NCBI GenBank assembly: GCA_017534115.1
Contig: JAFWDD010000007.1
Location: forward strand, 1 to 45,867
Reading direction: 5' to 3'
Origin: Bacillota bacterium
Lineage (GTDB): Bacteria > Bacillota > Clostridia > Lachnospirales > Anaerotignaceae
DNA length: 45,867 nucleotides
A program made the position numbers and the translations under genes. Shown piece after piece: positions 16,533-24,717 of the stretch; within the stretch, counting starts at the first letter, position 1; every line of letters starts with the position of its first letter. Under the pieces are notes generated by a model, which did not search any database, had not been told where the DNA came from, and saw nothing but the letters and a program-made list of their open reading frames with translations.

Positions 16533-16763
16533 ATGAGAGAAATCATTAACGTTGTGGAAAAAAATGTGAAAATCGAGAAAATTTTCTGCAATATGTGCGG
16601 AAAGGAGATCCCGAAAACCGACGGTTTTTTCCACGATCATTTACACATAGAGAAAAAATGGGGTTATTTCTCGGATCATGACGGCGAAGTCCACTCTTTT
16701 GACATCTGCGAGAGCTGTTACGACAGGCTCATAAGGGAATTTAGCTTACCGCCTGGCGAATAA
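16533..16763 (+). CDS. Small zinc-ribbon-like protein
   Basis: A 76-residue cytoplasmic protein with two CxxC pairs (Cys19/Cys22 and Cys59/Cys62) that could hold one zinc ion. A His-rich middle part (HDHLHIEKKWGY) lies between them. A very good ribosome site, AAGGAGGAAG, precedes the ATG. Family and role are unknown; size and layout suit a metal-dependent structural or nucleic-acid-binding domain. It precedes the PHP gene by about 85 bp and may share its transcript. Confidence 0.7.
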   Translation: MREIINVVEKNVKIEKIFCNMCGKEIPKTDGFFHDHLHIEKKWGYFSDHDGEVHSFDICESCYDRLIREFSLPPGE

Positions 16764-16847
16764 ATCATGCCGGCTCACGGCAAAAGCAGACAAAAGAGAA
16801 AGGATCCTCTCTGATGCCAGAGAAAAAATCCCGGAAAGGAGTAAAAA

Positions 16848-17567
16848 ATGAAACTGGTTCTTGACCCGCACACCCACTCCATAGCCAGTGTGCACGCATA
16901 CAGCACAATAGCGGAAAACGCGCGGTATTCCGCAGATATCGGCCTTGAGCTCATAGGCATAACAGATCACGCTCCGGCAATGCCCGGGGTGAACACGGGA
17001 CGGTATTTCTTCAATCTCCGCGCTGTGCCCGATTTTCTTTTCGGCGTTGAGATCATGTGCGGAGCGGAGTTTAATATACTGAATTTTGAGGGCGAAATGG
17101 ACATTCCTCAGGAGCATAAGGAGACCTATGACATAGGCATTGCCAGCCTCCACAGGCCCTGCATCGCGCCCGGAAGCGTTGAGGAGAACACGGCGGCTCT
17201 GGTGAACGCCATGAAAAACCCTCACGTCAACATAATCGGTCATCCCGGAGAGCCTTTGTATCCCATTGACCTCAGAGAGGTCGTTTCCTCGGCCATCCGC
17301 GAAAAATGCGTGCTGGAGATAAACGAGGCGTCCCTGATTCCCGGCGGATTCCGCGCCGGCGGAGAGGAGACCATCGCCAATATTCTGAAGCTCTGCAAGG
17401 CGGAAAATTATCCCGTGGTTCTGGGAAGCGATGCCCATTTTTTCACTCATATAGGAAATTTTGAGAACAGTCTGCGCATGCTGGAGGAGCTGGAGTTCCC
17501 GGAAAAGCTGGTGCTGAACACAAGCGTGGCGTTTTTTAAGGAAATACTCTGGAGAAAGAGGAAATAA
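16848..17567 (+). CDS. PHP-domain phosphoesterase, YcdX-like
   Basis: A 239-residue trinuclear-metal PHP hydrolase. The metal ligands are in the expected places: His8 and His10 (DPHTHS), His16, His41 (ITDHAP), Glu74, His102 (SLHRP), His132 (GHPGEP), Asp195 and His197 (GSDAH). The pattern and length match YcdX-type phosphatases rather than histidinol phosphatase HisK or polymerase PHP domains. The physiological substrate is not known. AAGGAG precedes the ATG, and a strong terminator follows at 17606-17652. Confidence 0.88.
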   Translation: MKLVLDPHTHSIASVHAYSTIAENARYSADIGLELIGITDHAPAMPGVNTGRYFFNLRAVPDFLFGVEIMCGAEFNILNFEGEMDIPQEHKETYDIGIASLHRPCIAPGSVEENTAALVNAMKNPHVNIIGHPGEPLYPIDLREVVSSAIREKCVLEINEASLIPGGFRAGGEETIANILKLCKAENYPVVLGSDAHFFTHIGNFENSLRMLEELEFPEKLVLNTSVAFFKEILWRKRK

Positions 17568-17605
17568 GAATTTTTTGTTCTGAATTGTTATATTGAAATG
17601 TAAAA

Positions 17606-17652
17606 AAGTCCGAAACGGCGGAGAGCTTTCCGCTGTTCGGACTTTGTTTTTT
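17606..17652 (+). terminator. Terminator of the PHP gene
   Basis: AAGTCCGAA and TTCGGACTT arms plus an inner GGCGGA/TCCGCTG stem, followed by TTTGTTTTTT. Confidence 0.85.
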
Positions 17653-17662
17653 GGTTGGTGAT

Positions 17663-17985
17663 CTCTCCGAGGGCTCAGAGGCGCTGGCTATGCCTCCGGC
17701 GGCTCAGGGACTCTGGCTATGCCTCCGGCGGCTCAGGGGCTCTGCCCCTGAGAACCCCGCAAGGGATTTCATCCCTTGACCCGTGTAGTATGCAGGGCAA
17801 GGTTATCGGATATACGTTAACTTCTCACTTTCGGAATCTCACGAGGCTTATGAATTGTGACGCAGGCACTTTATTGAATCCGGCTTCAGGCGGATTCTGA
17901 CCACAATTATTCACTACCTTACCCCAAAATGCTTCCGTTTCACTTCAGTATTTCGGGAACCCCACACTATTCATTATTCATTAGC
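17663..17985 (+). repeat. Mini-hairpin mosaic block C
   Basis: CTCTCCGAGGG module, two GCC-TCC-GGC units, GGGGC-TCT-GCCCC, AAGGGATTTCATCCCTT with tag near 17775, a linker matching block I, a GTGAC/GGCAC stem, the AATCCG palindrome, one long CATTTT hairpin (about 17929-17963) and a short ATTATTC microsatellite. It lies between convergent genes. Confidence 0.88.
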
Positions 17986-18008
17986 ATAAAATTCCTCGCC
18001 CGAAGGGC

Positions 18009-18718
18009 TCATCCATCCACCCTTATATACTCTTCCGGGTCCACATAATTCCCTTCTCCGTCATAAATGCTTATGTGCAGATGAGGCCCCGTAGATCTTC
18101 CCGTAGTCCCCGTCAGCGCGATTTTCTCGCCCTTTTCCACAAAATCGCCTTCCGAAACCAGAACCTCGTTCAGGTGTGCGTATGTAACGATCAAGCCCTC
18201 GGAAGTCTTGAGCCGCAGATAGTTCCCGTTGTAGATATTGTACCCCGTTTCTGTGATTTCCCCGCTGACGGGAGCGGCGGCCTCTGTGTTCTCCGGCACA
18301 GCGATGTCAAGGCCGTTGTGGTATCCGCTCTCTCCGGATATGGGATCCGTACGGGAGCCGAAACGGGAGCTTACCGGCCCGAAAACGGGACAGACCCATT
18401 CGTCTTCGCTGTCTCCGAGGGCATAATTATAGGGTTTGGGTATGTCTCCGCCGCCGATTCCGTTTCCCCTTCAGGTATGTATCCGCCAACTGGTTTTTCC
18501 GCCTGTTTATGGGGCATTACGGCCTCCAGAGCCTTCGGCACAAGGTTTTCGGAATTCTCGCTCAGCGCCGATTTGAAGGTTTCCTTCACCCTTTCCGAAA
18601 AATCCGTGTGCAGGGCAAACACGGAGCAAAGTATTAAAATTATAAACGCGCAGAAAACCGAACGCAAAAAAAGACCTCTTCCCCTAGGTTCTTCGTTGTA
18701 AGGATTTTTTCCTTCCAT
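18009..18718 (-). pseudogene. Membrane-anchored M23 peptidase, frameshifted (SpoIIQ/SpoIVFA-like layout)
   Basis: Frame one (18371-18718) has a short cytoplasmic start, one transmembrane helix (about residues 19-38) and a linker. The second frame continues into a LytM/M23 domain with HNGLD and the HxH of GPHLHISIY intact. Restoring one base in the AAACCC run near 18432-18437 joins them as TYPxPYNYALGDSEDEWVCPV. The single-helix plus M23 plan is that of the sporulation proteins SpoIIQ and SpoIVFA, and a sigma-E-like promoter lies upstream. As sequenced, the peptidase domain would not be made. A sequencing error is possible. A GCCC-GAA-GGGC mini-hairpin abuts the stop. Confidence 0.75.
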
Positions 18719-18744
18719 GCGAATTCTCCTTTCCGGTTTATAAA

Positions 18745-18774
18745 TATATATGCCGGAAAGGTCCTTAATATGCC
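18745..18774 (-). promoter_or_regulatory. Possible sigma-E promoter of the M23 gene
   Basis: Minus-strand GGCATATT (18767-18774), 14 nt, CATATATA (18745-18752). The spacing and the -35 fit sigma-E of endospore formers; the -10 is close to CATACAMT. The predicted start lies about 20 nt before the ATG. Confidence 0.45.
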
Positions 18775-18839
18775 GTTAATCCTGTTCAAAAACACCTGTA
18801 TTGCGCCGTTTCTTTCGAAAACTTCCTTCTTTGCTCTAT

Positions 18840-19018
18840 TTGTCCACAGCTTTTCCACATTTGTGTATAACTTCACGTTTCCTGTTCTTTATCCTATTTC
18901 CGAACAGCGGTAGAAAACTTCGGTTTTACGGGAAATTTCCCTTTTAGCCGTCACACTCAGTCTCCCCGAGGGCTCCTTCCCCACACCATTTTTACAGGCT
19001 GTCCACAGACTTTCCACA
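18840..19018. promoter_or_regulatory. DnaA-box-like cluster
   Basis: TTGTCCACA (18840-18848), TTTTCCACA (18851-18859) and TGTGTATAA (18862-18870, the reverse of TTATACACA), then TGTCCACA and TTTCCACA at 18999-19018. Only the third fits TTATNCACA fully. No other feature is seen in 18775-19043. Confidence 0.45.
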
Positions 19019-19043
19019 CCGCAGGCACAGCATTTCCAGGCTC

Positions 19044-19076
19044 AAAAAAAGCCCGGATAAAAACCCGGACTTTTTC
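19044..19076 (-). terminator. Terminator of the stalk-domain protein gene
   Basis: Minus-strand AAGTCCGGG with TCCGGGCTT, including G-U pairs, then a T-run. It lies 15 bp past the stop. Confidence 0.75.
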
Positions 19077-19090
19077 CTGTTATGTTCCTG

Positions 19091-20269
19091 TTATGAATTT
19101 ACCTTCTGTTCGTCTTTTCTCATTAATTCCTTTTTAATCAAAGTTGAGGAAGAATATGTGGTGGGCTTTTCGTCTTTAACGCCGAAATCTATGTTCCAGC
19201 CTCCGTTTACATCCGCCTGCACCTCGAACAAATACTCATGTCCCACCGTAAGAGTTATCTTTTTGGTCTCGTCGTAATTTCCGATTTCGTTCACCGCAAG
19301 CTTATTTTTTCCCTCAGTTATATCATACAGTTTTACGATAAAGTTATGCTTTCCAACATACTTGAATAAAACATTATACTCTTCTTTTTCCGCTTTGAAT
19401 GTTCCTGTGGTCATGTCGCCTGTTCCCCTGATATTCAAAGTGGTCTTCTCCTCAATGGGAATGAATTTTATCCTCCAGTTGCCGGATGCTTTAACTTCTA
19501 TCCAGCCATCGGTTATTTCCATGCTGCTTTTCAGAAAGCTTCGTCCCGCGTATGATGAGCCGTTGTCCAAGCTCTTGTTTAATGAAAACTTCTGATTATC
19601 CCCGTAATGCAGAACAACATTTACACTGTTGCCGATGCCTGTATGATACAGCTCGCAGTAATAGGGTCCTTCGGGAATATTTACGTTTTCAATGGTCTTC
19701 TGGCCCATTCCCGTGTATTCGATAACTCCTTCCGTATTCTCCACGGCAGGTTCCTCCGCCGGTTCAGTTTTTTCCTCCGCAGGCTTGGTATTTTCTTCTG
19801 CAGGCTTTGCCGGCACCAAATATGCGGGAGGTTTGCCCGTAATGATCTGGACCGTCTTAGTGTCTCCATACCATTGAACATCGTATCCGAAGCTTTCCGC
19901 CACCGCGCGCAGAGGCACAAGGGTCCGGCCGTCAATTATGGTTGCCGGAGCGTCAAGCTCTATCTTTTTTGCGTCGGAGCCGCCTTCCGCAATCTCCATA
20001 TAATCGGAATTTATCACAAAACGGATGATCTTGTCCCCTTTTCGTGAGACGACCGCCTTTTCCTCAGCGATATAGTCCACCTCAGCGTCCAGCTTCTCAA
20101 AAATCGCCCGCATGGGCACCATCAATCTGTCGTTTATGATTTGGGGCGCCACGTCGAATGTCAGCTCGTCCGCGTCCACGTTTACGGTAATGCCGTCCTT
20201 CGCAAAAGCCGACGGCGCGCATGCCAGCACCATCCCGGCAATCAAAAGCCCGCTAAAAAATCTCTTCAT
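19091..20269 (-). CDS. Secreted stalk-domain protein
   Basis: 392 residues from the ATG at 20269, with AAAGGGGG upstream; an earlier in-frame start lacks a ribosome site. It has a signal peptide (about 1-23), then a Cu_amine_oxidN1 stalk domain (about 30-155) with the paired motifs INDRLMVPMRAIF and IDGRTLVPLRAVAESFG. A Pro/Glu/Lys/Thr linker (about 160-180) follows, then two related beta-sandwich modules of about 90 residues (about 180-275 and 280-370), each with a closing W-x-I-x-F strand. It is an envelope or extracellular protein of unknown ligand. It shares the stalk domain with the giant surface protein near 4.3-8.4 kb. It has its own terminator and is monocistronic. Confidence 0.82.
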   Translation of the reverse strand: MKRFFSGLLIAGMVLACAPSAFAKDGITVNVDADELTFDVAPQIINDRLMVPMRAIFEKLDAEVDYIAEEKAVVSRKGDKIIRFVINSDYMEIAEGGSDAKKIELDAPATIIDGRTLVPLRAVAESFGYDVQWYGDTKTVQIITGKPPAYLVPAKPAEENTKPAEEKTEPAEEPAVENTEGVIEYTGMGQKTIENVNIPEGPYYCELYHTGIGNSVNVVLHYGDNQKFSLNKSLDNGSSYAGRSFLKSSMEITDGWIEVKASGNWRIKFIPIEEKTTLNIRGTGDMTTGTFKAEKEEYNVLFKYVGKHNFIVKLYDITEGKNKLAVNEIGNYDETKKITLTVGHEYLFEVQADVNGGWNIDFGVKDEKPTTYSSSTLIKKELMRKDEQKVNS

Positions 20270-20391
20270 AATTCCATATCCCCCTTTTGCTTTGTAATTA
20301 TTTATAGTATAGCGAATTTGGAATAATTTTGCAACGGAGTCATAAAAAGCCCGCAAAAAAACCTTCCCCGATTATTACAGGAAAGGTACTT

Positions 20392-20595
20392 TTATTTCTT
20401 TTCATTTGTCTCTTCCGAAGGCGGATTTTCGCCGTCCTCCATGTTTTCCATTGCAAAAGTAATGCACTGGTTTATGAATTCGTTTCGGGATATGCCGATT
20501 TCCGCCGCTTTTTCGTCGATTTCCGTTAAAAGGTCAACGGATATGCGCATAGATATTACTTCTTTTGTGAACTTTTTCGGTATAAATGTCGCCAC
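20392..20595 (-). CDS. Ribbon-helix-helix (CopG/Arc-like) DNA-binding protein
   Basis: A 67-residue protein read from a GTG at 20595. The GTG two codons earlier overlaps the AAGGAGG ribosome site, so the later start is better spaced. The ribbon strand EVISMRISVDLLTEID and helices KAAEIGISRNEFINQCITFAMENM follow the CopG/Arc fold; the tail is acidic and polar. Such proteins repress their own operons or act as antitoxins, but no toxin is adjacent. It is divergent from the 20707 lipoprotein and could bind the shared intergenic region, where the other gene's -35 box sits only 15 bp from this start. Confidence 0.8.
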   Translation of the reverse strand: MATFIPKKFTKEVISMRISVDLLTEIDEKAAEIGISRNEFINQCITFAMENMEDGENPPSEETNEKK

Positions 20596-20610
20596 ATGCA
20601 CACCTCCTTA

Positions 20611-20639
20611 TTGACAAATTGTATTCTTTCCAGCATAAT
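20611..20639 (+). promoter_or_regulatory. Sigma-A promoter of the two-lipoprotein unit
   Basis: Perfect TTGACA, 17-nt spacer and CATAAT. Confidence 0.7.
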
Positions 20640-20706
20640 ATAACTATATTCTATTTTAGATATCTATTATCGAATACTTTTATTTAAATTATAAAGGAGA
20701 GATGTT

Positions 20707-20928
20707 ATGAAAAAACGTTTTTTATCAGTTATTTCCATATGTATGGTTATTGTTCTTTCCGCGTGTTCGCTAAGTGCAGGGCAAAGTAATACAGCCCAAA
20801 AAGAGGAAAACATTCAGATAATTCAAAGTGATAAAACTCCCTTTACAGGCATAACCCAGCGTGCTGCTGAATTTGGTGCGGATATTGCACACAGGACAGC
20901 AAATCGCATGAACCATTTAAATAATTGA
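20707..20928 (+). CDS. Small putative lipoprotein
   Basis: 73 residues: a basic signal peptide with lipobox LSAC (Cys20) and about 50 mature residues with a short amphipathic helix near the end. The ribosome site AAAGGAGAG is well placed. No family is recognised. It lies 31 bp before a second lipoprotein gene, and both follow the same promoter. Base composition here is more AT-rich than most of the window. Confidence 0.65.
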   Translation: MKKRFLSVISICMVIVLSACSLSAGQSNTAQKEENIQIIQSDKTPFTGITQRAAEFGADIAHRTANRMNHLNN

Positions 20929-20959
20929 GATAATAAAGTTTTTAAAACAAGGAGGCATC

Positions 20960-21958
20960 ATGAAAAAAAATCGTTTTTTAGCTGTTTCTGCAGGCATTGT
21001 TCTTGCATTTTCCGCCTGCACACCCAAAGTATCTCAAAATACATCTCAGATAGAATTAGGTTCTTCCGTGAACCTTGCAGACTTTATTACAACTGATGAA
21101 AATACAACCGCATTACTTTCCGACGATAACGATTTCAATATGAATAAAACAGGAAGTTTTACGGCAAAATTTGATGTCACTGACAAAAACGGAAAGGTAA
21201 CGAATCAGACATTTACATTTAAAGTGGTAGACACCACTCCGCCGGATTTGGAAGTTTCTGACACGATTTTGGTTCCTATGGGTGTTGATTTTGACATTAA
21301 CAGTTACGCCAAGGCAAGCGATATAAGCGAAAATGTTAATATTACAGTTTCACCGAGGGTTGATACTTCCAAAGAGGGCGAATATGCAGTAACGGTTACC
21401 GCGAAAGACGCTTCCGGCAATGAAACAAAAAAAGATGTTGCCGTAACAGTTGCGAAACGCGAAAATACAGCCTTCAGAAACGCTTGCTGGGGTGATGATG
21501 AGGCTACCATTCGCAGTCTGGAAAGCGCTCCTTTTACTTTAAAGGACGGAGATGCAATAGGATGCAGCAATCAGGAGATTTCCGGCTTGGACGCAAATAT
21601 TTGGTATTTTATAGATTCTGAATATGGTTTATACTGCGGATCTTATCAGTTTACCTCACGCCATTCTAATGCGAACAGATACATCAGCGATTTCAAGACT
21701 ATAAAGGAAAATATGGTAAAAGTATATGGCGAACCCGCAAGTACAGAAGAACCCTGTATAATTGATTCCGGGTATTATTATTGTGATGACGAAGGACAAG
21801 CATTATCTATAGACTATTCATATTATTTAACCACATGGGAAATCCCGGAAACAAACACAGAAATATCACTAGAGTTATACACGGATAATTATCAAATTGT
21901 TTTAGGTGTATGGTATACCGATAAAAGATATGAAGCAGATAATACAGGCGGATTATAA
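20960..21958 (+). CDS. Lipoprotein with Ig-like domains
   Basis: 332 residues with lipobox FSAC (Cys20). Two Ig-like beta domains follow (about 27-92 and 93-168). The second opens with VVDTTPPDLEVSD and ends with DASGNETKKDVAVTV, the pattern of DUF5011/bacterial Ig-like surface domains. The C-terminal region (about 170-332) is unassigned and rich in Tyr, Trp and acidic residues, with Cys pairs that might form disulfides. It is probably surface-exposed and cell-wall spanning. A terminator follows at 22033-22073. Confidence 0.78.
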   Translation: MKKNRFLAVSAGIVLAFSACTPKVSQNTSQIELGSSVNLADFITTDENTTALLSDDNDFNMNKTGSFTAKFDVTDKNGKVTNQTFTFKVVDTTPPDLEVSDTILVPMGVDFDINSYAKASDISENVNITVSPRVDTSKEGEYAVTVTAKDASGNETKKDVAVTVAKRENTAFRNACWGDDEATIRSLESAPFTLKDGDAIGCSNQEISGLDANIWYFIDSEYGLYCGSYQFTSRHSNANRYISDFKTIKENMVKVYGEPASTEEPCIIDSGYYYCDDEGQALSIDYSYYLTTWEIPETNTEISLELYTDNYQIVLGVWYTDKRYEADNTGGL

Positions 21959-22032
21959 GTTATAAATTACCTTCTCAAGAATGTGCCTTTATAATAGTGT
22001 AATTTTCACAAACAAATAATCTACCTATATTT

Positions 22033-22073
22033 AAAGCCTTCGGTGGAGATTTTCCCCTGCCGAGGGCTTTTAA
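22033..22073 (+). terminator. Terminator of the Ig-like lipoprotein gene
   Basis: AAAGCCTTCGG and CCGAGGGCTTT arms (one G-U pair) and a short T-run. Confidence 0.75.
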
Positions 22074-22079
22074 ATTTGC

Positions 22080-22346
22080 CGATAACTTCGATAAACAAAA
22101 ACACCCGGGTCAAGGGATGAAATCCCTTGCGGGTTTTTAGGGCAGAGCCTAACCCTAAAATGCTTCCGCTTCACTGTGTTTCGCTCCAGCATTTCAGGGA
22201 ACCCTGCTGCGTTCCTGACCCCTCGAAGAACCAGCGCGAAGCGCTTTATTGAATCCGCTCCGGCGGATTCTGACCATAATCAGCGCCTTTTCGGCGCGGC
22301 TTCATAGCGCAGCGCTTCATTCCTTCATTTGAGCCGAAGGCTCAAC
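22080..22346. repeat. Mini-hairpin mosaic block L, rearranged
   Basis: The tag and AAGGGAT module (22100-22135) read on the minus strand. The following AGCGC-GAA-GCGCT, AATCCGC palindrome, GCGCC/GGCGC and GAGCC-GAA-GGCTC stems read on the plus strand. A long CATTT hairpin (22153-22205) lies between. This is a head-to-head junction, unlike the other blocks. Confidence 0.8.
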
Positions 22347-22347
22347 T

Positions 22348-24588
22348 TCATTGAAAATTTTCTCCGAAAATTTTCACCACTTCCGTTCCGGGATAAAAGA
22401 ACTTCACTATCTCCTCTCCCGAATACCCTTTTTCTGCCAGCTTCCCCGCGCCGTTCTGGCTCATTCCCACGCCGTGCCCAAATCCTCCGCCGTGAATCTT
22501 CAGAGCCGTCAGCCGGTCCTCCCCGTCAAAGACCTCGTCAAACACAAAAAACCCGCTGGGCAGCATGGGATAATTTCTGTACTCCGCGCCGGAATTATCC
22601 GTAAGTATGACACTTTCCGCCTCCGAACACGGCGCGAAAATCCGCCGTATAGCGTACTGCCCGTTTATCCGCACCGTGCAGAGACTGCCTTCCGTGCAAA
22701 TGGAAATTATATTGCCGCCCTGACCTCTTTCCGTCACATACACACTCTCTATTGTTCCCGGATTGAACCCGTTTTCCGCACTGATATACGCGGGATTCTC
22801 GGCATAAAGCTTTTCTGCCTCAGCCGGGAATTTCTCCTCAAGAGCCTGAACAGGTATCTCCGTCTCCCATCGGAACCATGGGCAGTCCGCTTCCGGGCAG
22901 ACAACATCCTTAGCCTCCAAAAACACCCGCGCTTTAGCCTCTTTAGAAAGGTCTCCGTAGTCTCCGGAATAGAATTTTCTGTACGCCAGATAGGGCAAAG
23001 TCTCCCCAGAAAGCCACACCTCTCCCGAATTAGCTCCGGCCCCGCAGGACGTGGAATAAAAATTGGCGGAGATCACCGTATTTTCGTATACAATACACTT
23101 GCCTTCCGTGTTTTTCACCGCCTCATCGGAGACCTGATTTTCAGGATAATTATTATAGACCTGCGACGCAGAGGAATCATCCAGATTGCCGCCCAGATAA
23201 GCGAATTTATTCTCGTAAAAGGCGTTGAATGCGTAGCTCCTCGCGCAGAGAGCCTGAGCTTCCGCGGCAGCCAGCCCGAGATCTGCGCTCATTTCGCTGG
23301 GCACAACTCCCCTAAGGTAGTCCTCCATGGGAATTTCATTGATTATGATGTACCCCTCGTCCGTTTTTTCGGCTTCCAGCCGTCCTCTGTATGCCGGATT
23401 CCCGCCTGCCCTTTCGATAGAAGGAATTTTCAGGCTTTCGCCCTTCGGCTCAATATAAATCCGGTTTCCGTCCCCGAAAAATCCCGACAGATCCGTCCTT
23501 CCCGAGATTTCCGTCTCTTTATCTTTGCTTCTCACGACTCCATCCCCTTCAACAACTATTTTCTCATGGTAATAGTCTTCATAATCCGTGGTTTTCAGCG
23601 CAATCCGCAAAACCTCCGGCGACGCCTTTTCCGTAACTATAACTGCATTGGCCGTTCCGTCCGAATAAAACACAACCGCCTTGTCCCCGCAGAAAACTTC
23701 CCGTTTTGTGATGTTTTTTATGTCCTTATCCGAAAGGAAAAACACCGTTTCGTCCGAAATCTCAAAGGATTTTCCGTCTATTTCAATTTTGTCGGATACC
23801 TTCCGCACTGTGCCGGAAACCGCGTCCTTAAGAAAAGCAATCTCCCTGATTTTTCCGTCCTTTATGACCACATTCCCCACAGAGGATTCCGGCTCCCTGT
23901 CATATGGGAACTCCCGCTCAAATCCCTGAAAATTCAGCAACACTCCGCCCTGAATCCCGCTTATGTATACATTATCAAACCGAACCTCATCGGAAATAAC
24001 CTTTTCCAATCCCAGAACCTCTCCGTCCTTCGCCAGAATTGAAACTTCCTTATCCCCATAGGGCGAAAAATCCATTCCCCGTGCGGAAAGCTTTCCCTTA
24101 TCCGAATACAGGGAATACAAAGAGTCCGAAGACCCGAAAACTTTCACCGCCGTAAGCTCTGTCTGCGCCGCTTCCGAAAGGAGCTTCGTCCAGGCGGAAA
24201 GAGACACGGGCGAGTTTTTGTTTTCCTCCGTGACCTTTATTTTTTCGGCATAACCGGGATTCACCCTGGAAATCAGAGAGGCGCATTCCTCCAGCGTAAG
24301 AGCCTTCTCCCCTTCAAAGCTCCGGCTGGGCAGAAGCTGACCCTCTTCAAACATTTTCGCCGCGTACGGAAAATACCAGTCCTCTTCCGAAACATCATCA
24401 TAGGGCAAGGAAAAATCTTCCCGTAAATCGGAAGTATCCGCCGCTTCATCGCCAAAAAGAATAACACAGATACCCTTGACGCCAAGAGCGCGGCTGACGG
24501 CTGTCTCGTCACCTTTTGGTTCCCGAAAAGGACCGCATCCCGCAAGGAAAAGCGTAAAAATCAGCGTTCCGAACAATAATTTTCGCAT
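22348..24588 (-). CDS. SpoIID/LytB-domain lipoprotein
   Basis: 746 residues from the ATG at 24588 (AAAGGTGG upstream). Lipobox LAGC gives Cys18. Residues about 60-110 resemble a single SLH-like wall-binding repeat. The middle (about 150-395) is beta-rich and unassigned. The SpoIID domain starts near residue 418 with IPMEDYLRGVVPSEM; Glu432 matches the catalytic Glu of SpoIID lytic transglycosylases, which cut glycan strands stripped of stem peptides. It ends with HGGGFGHGVGMSQNGAGKLA. It is about twice the length of SpoIID of Bacillus and lipid-anchored, so a vegetative wall role is possible. The last eight codons form a perfect palindrome. Confidence 0.88.
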   Translation of the reverse strand: MRKLLFGTLIFTLFLAGCGPFREPKGDETAVSRALGVKGICVILFGDEAADTSDLREDFSLPYDDVSEEDWYFPYAAKMFEEGQLLPSRSFEGEKALTLEECASLISRVNPGYAEKIKVTEENKNSPVSLSAWTKLLSEAAQTELTAVKVFGSSDSLYSLYSDKGKLSARGMDFSPYGDKEVSILAKDGEVLGLEKVISDEVRFDNVYISGIQGGVLLNFQGFEREFPYDREPESSVGNVVIKDGKIREIAFLKDAVSGTVRKVSDKIEIDGKSFEISDETVFFLSDKDIKNITKREVFCGDKAVVFYSDGTANAVIVTEKASPEVLRIALKTTDYEDYYHEKIVVEGDGVVRSKDKETEISGRTDLSGFFGDGNRIYIEPKGESLKIPSIERAGGNPAYRGRLEAEKTDEGYIIINEIPMEDYLRGVVPSEMSADLGLAAAEAQALCARSYAFNAFYENKFAYLGGNLDDSSASQVYNNYPENQVSDEAVKNTEGKCIVYENTVISANFYSTSCGAGANSGEVWLSGETLPYLAYRKFYSGDYGDLSKEAKARVFLEAKDVVCPEADCPWFRWETEIPVQALEEKFPAEAEKLYAENPAYISAENGFNPGTIESVYVTERGQGGNIISICTEGSLCTVRINGQYAIRRIFAPCSEAESVILTDNSGAEYRNYPMLPSGFFVFDEVFDGEDRLTALKIHGGGFGHGVGMSQNGAGKLAEKGYSGEEIVKFFYPGTEVVKIFGENFQ
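22352..22376. repeat. Palindrome inside the spoIID-like 3' end
   Basis: TGAAAATTTTC, loop TCC, GAAAATTTTCA: perfect 11-bp arms, starting 2 bp from the stop codon and encoding the last residues of the protein. Confidence 0.85.
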
Positions 24589-24615
24589 AGAATCCACCTT
24601 TTTAAAAATAAAGTG

Positions 24616-24644
24616 TTGTTAAAACCCGAAAAGTACATTATAAT
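24616..24644 (+). promoter_or_regulatory. Sigma-A promoter of the His/Cys-tail protein
   Basis: TTGTTA, 17-nt spacer and perfect TATAAT; GGAGGT precedes the TTG start codon. Confidence 0.7.
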
Positions 24645-24717
24645 AAAGAATACATGACAACAACCTGTACTATTAATATGACAGTTCAAAATACAATATT
24701 CATGGAGGTAGTTAATC

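Noticed and set aside
24589..24717. Sigma-E promoter for the spoIID-like gene
   Set aside because: GTCATATT is present on the minus strand, but the nearest CATGTATT lies about 18 nt away instead of 13-15 and matches poorly.
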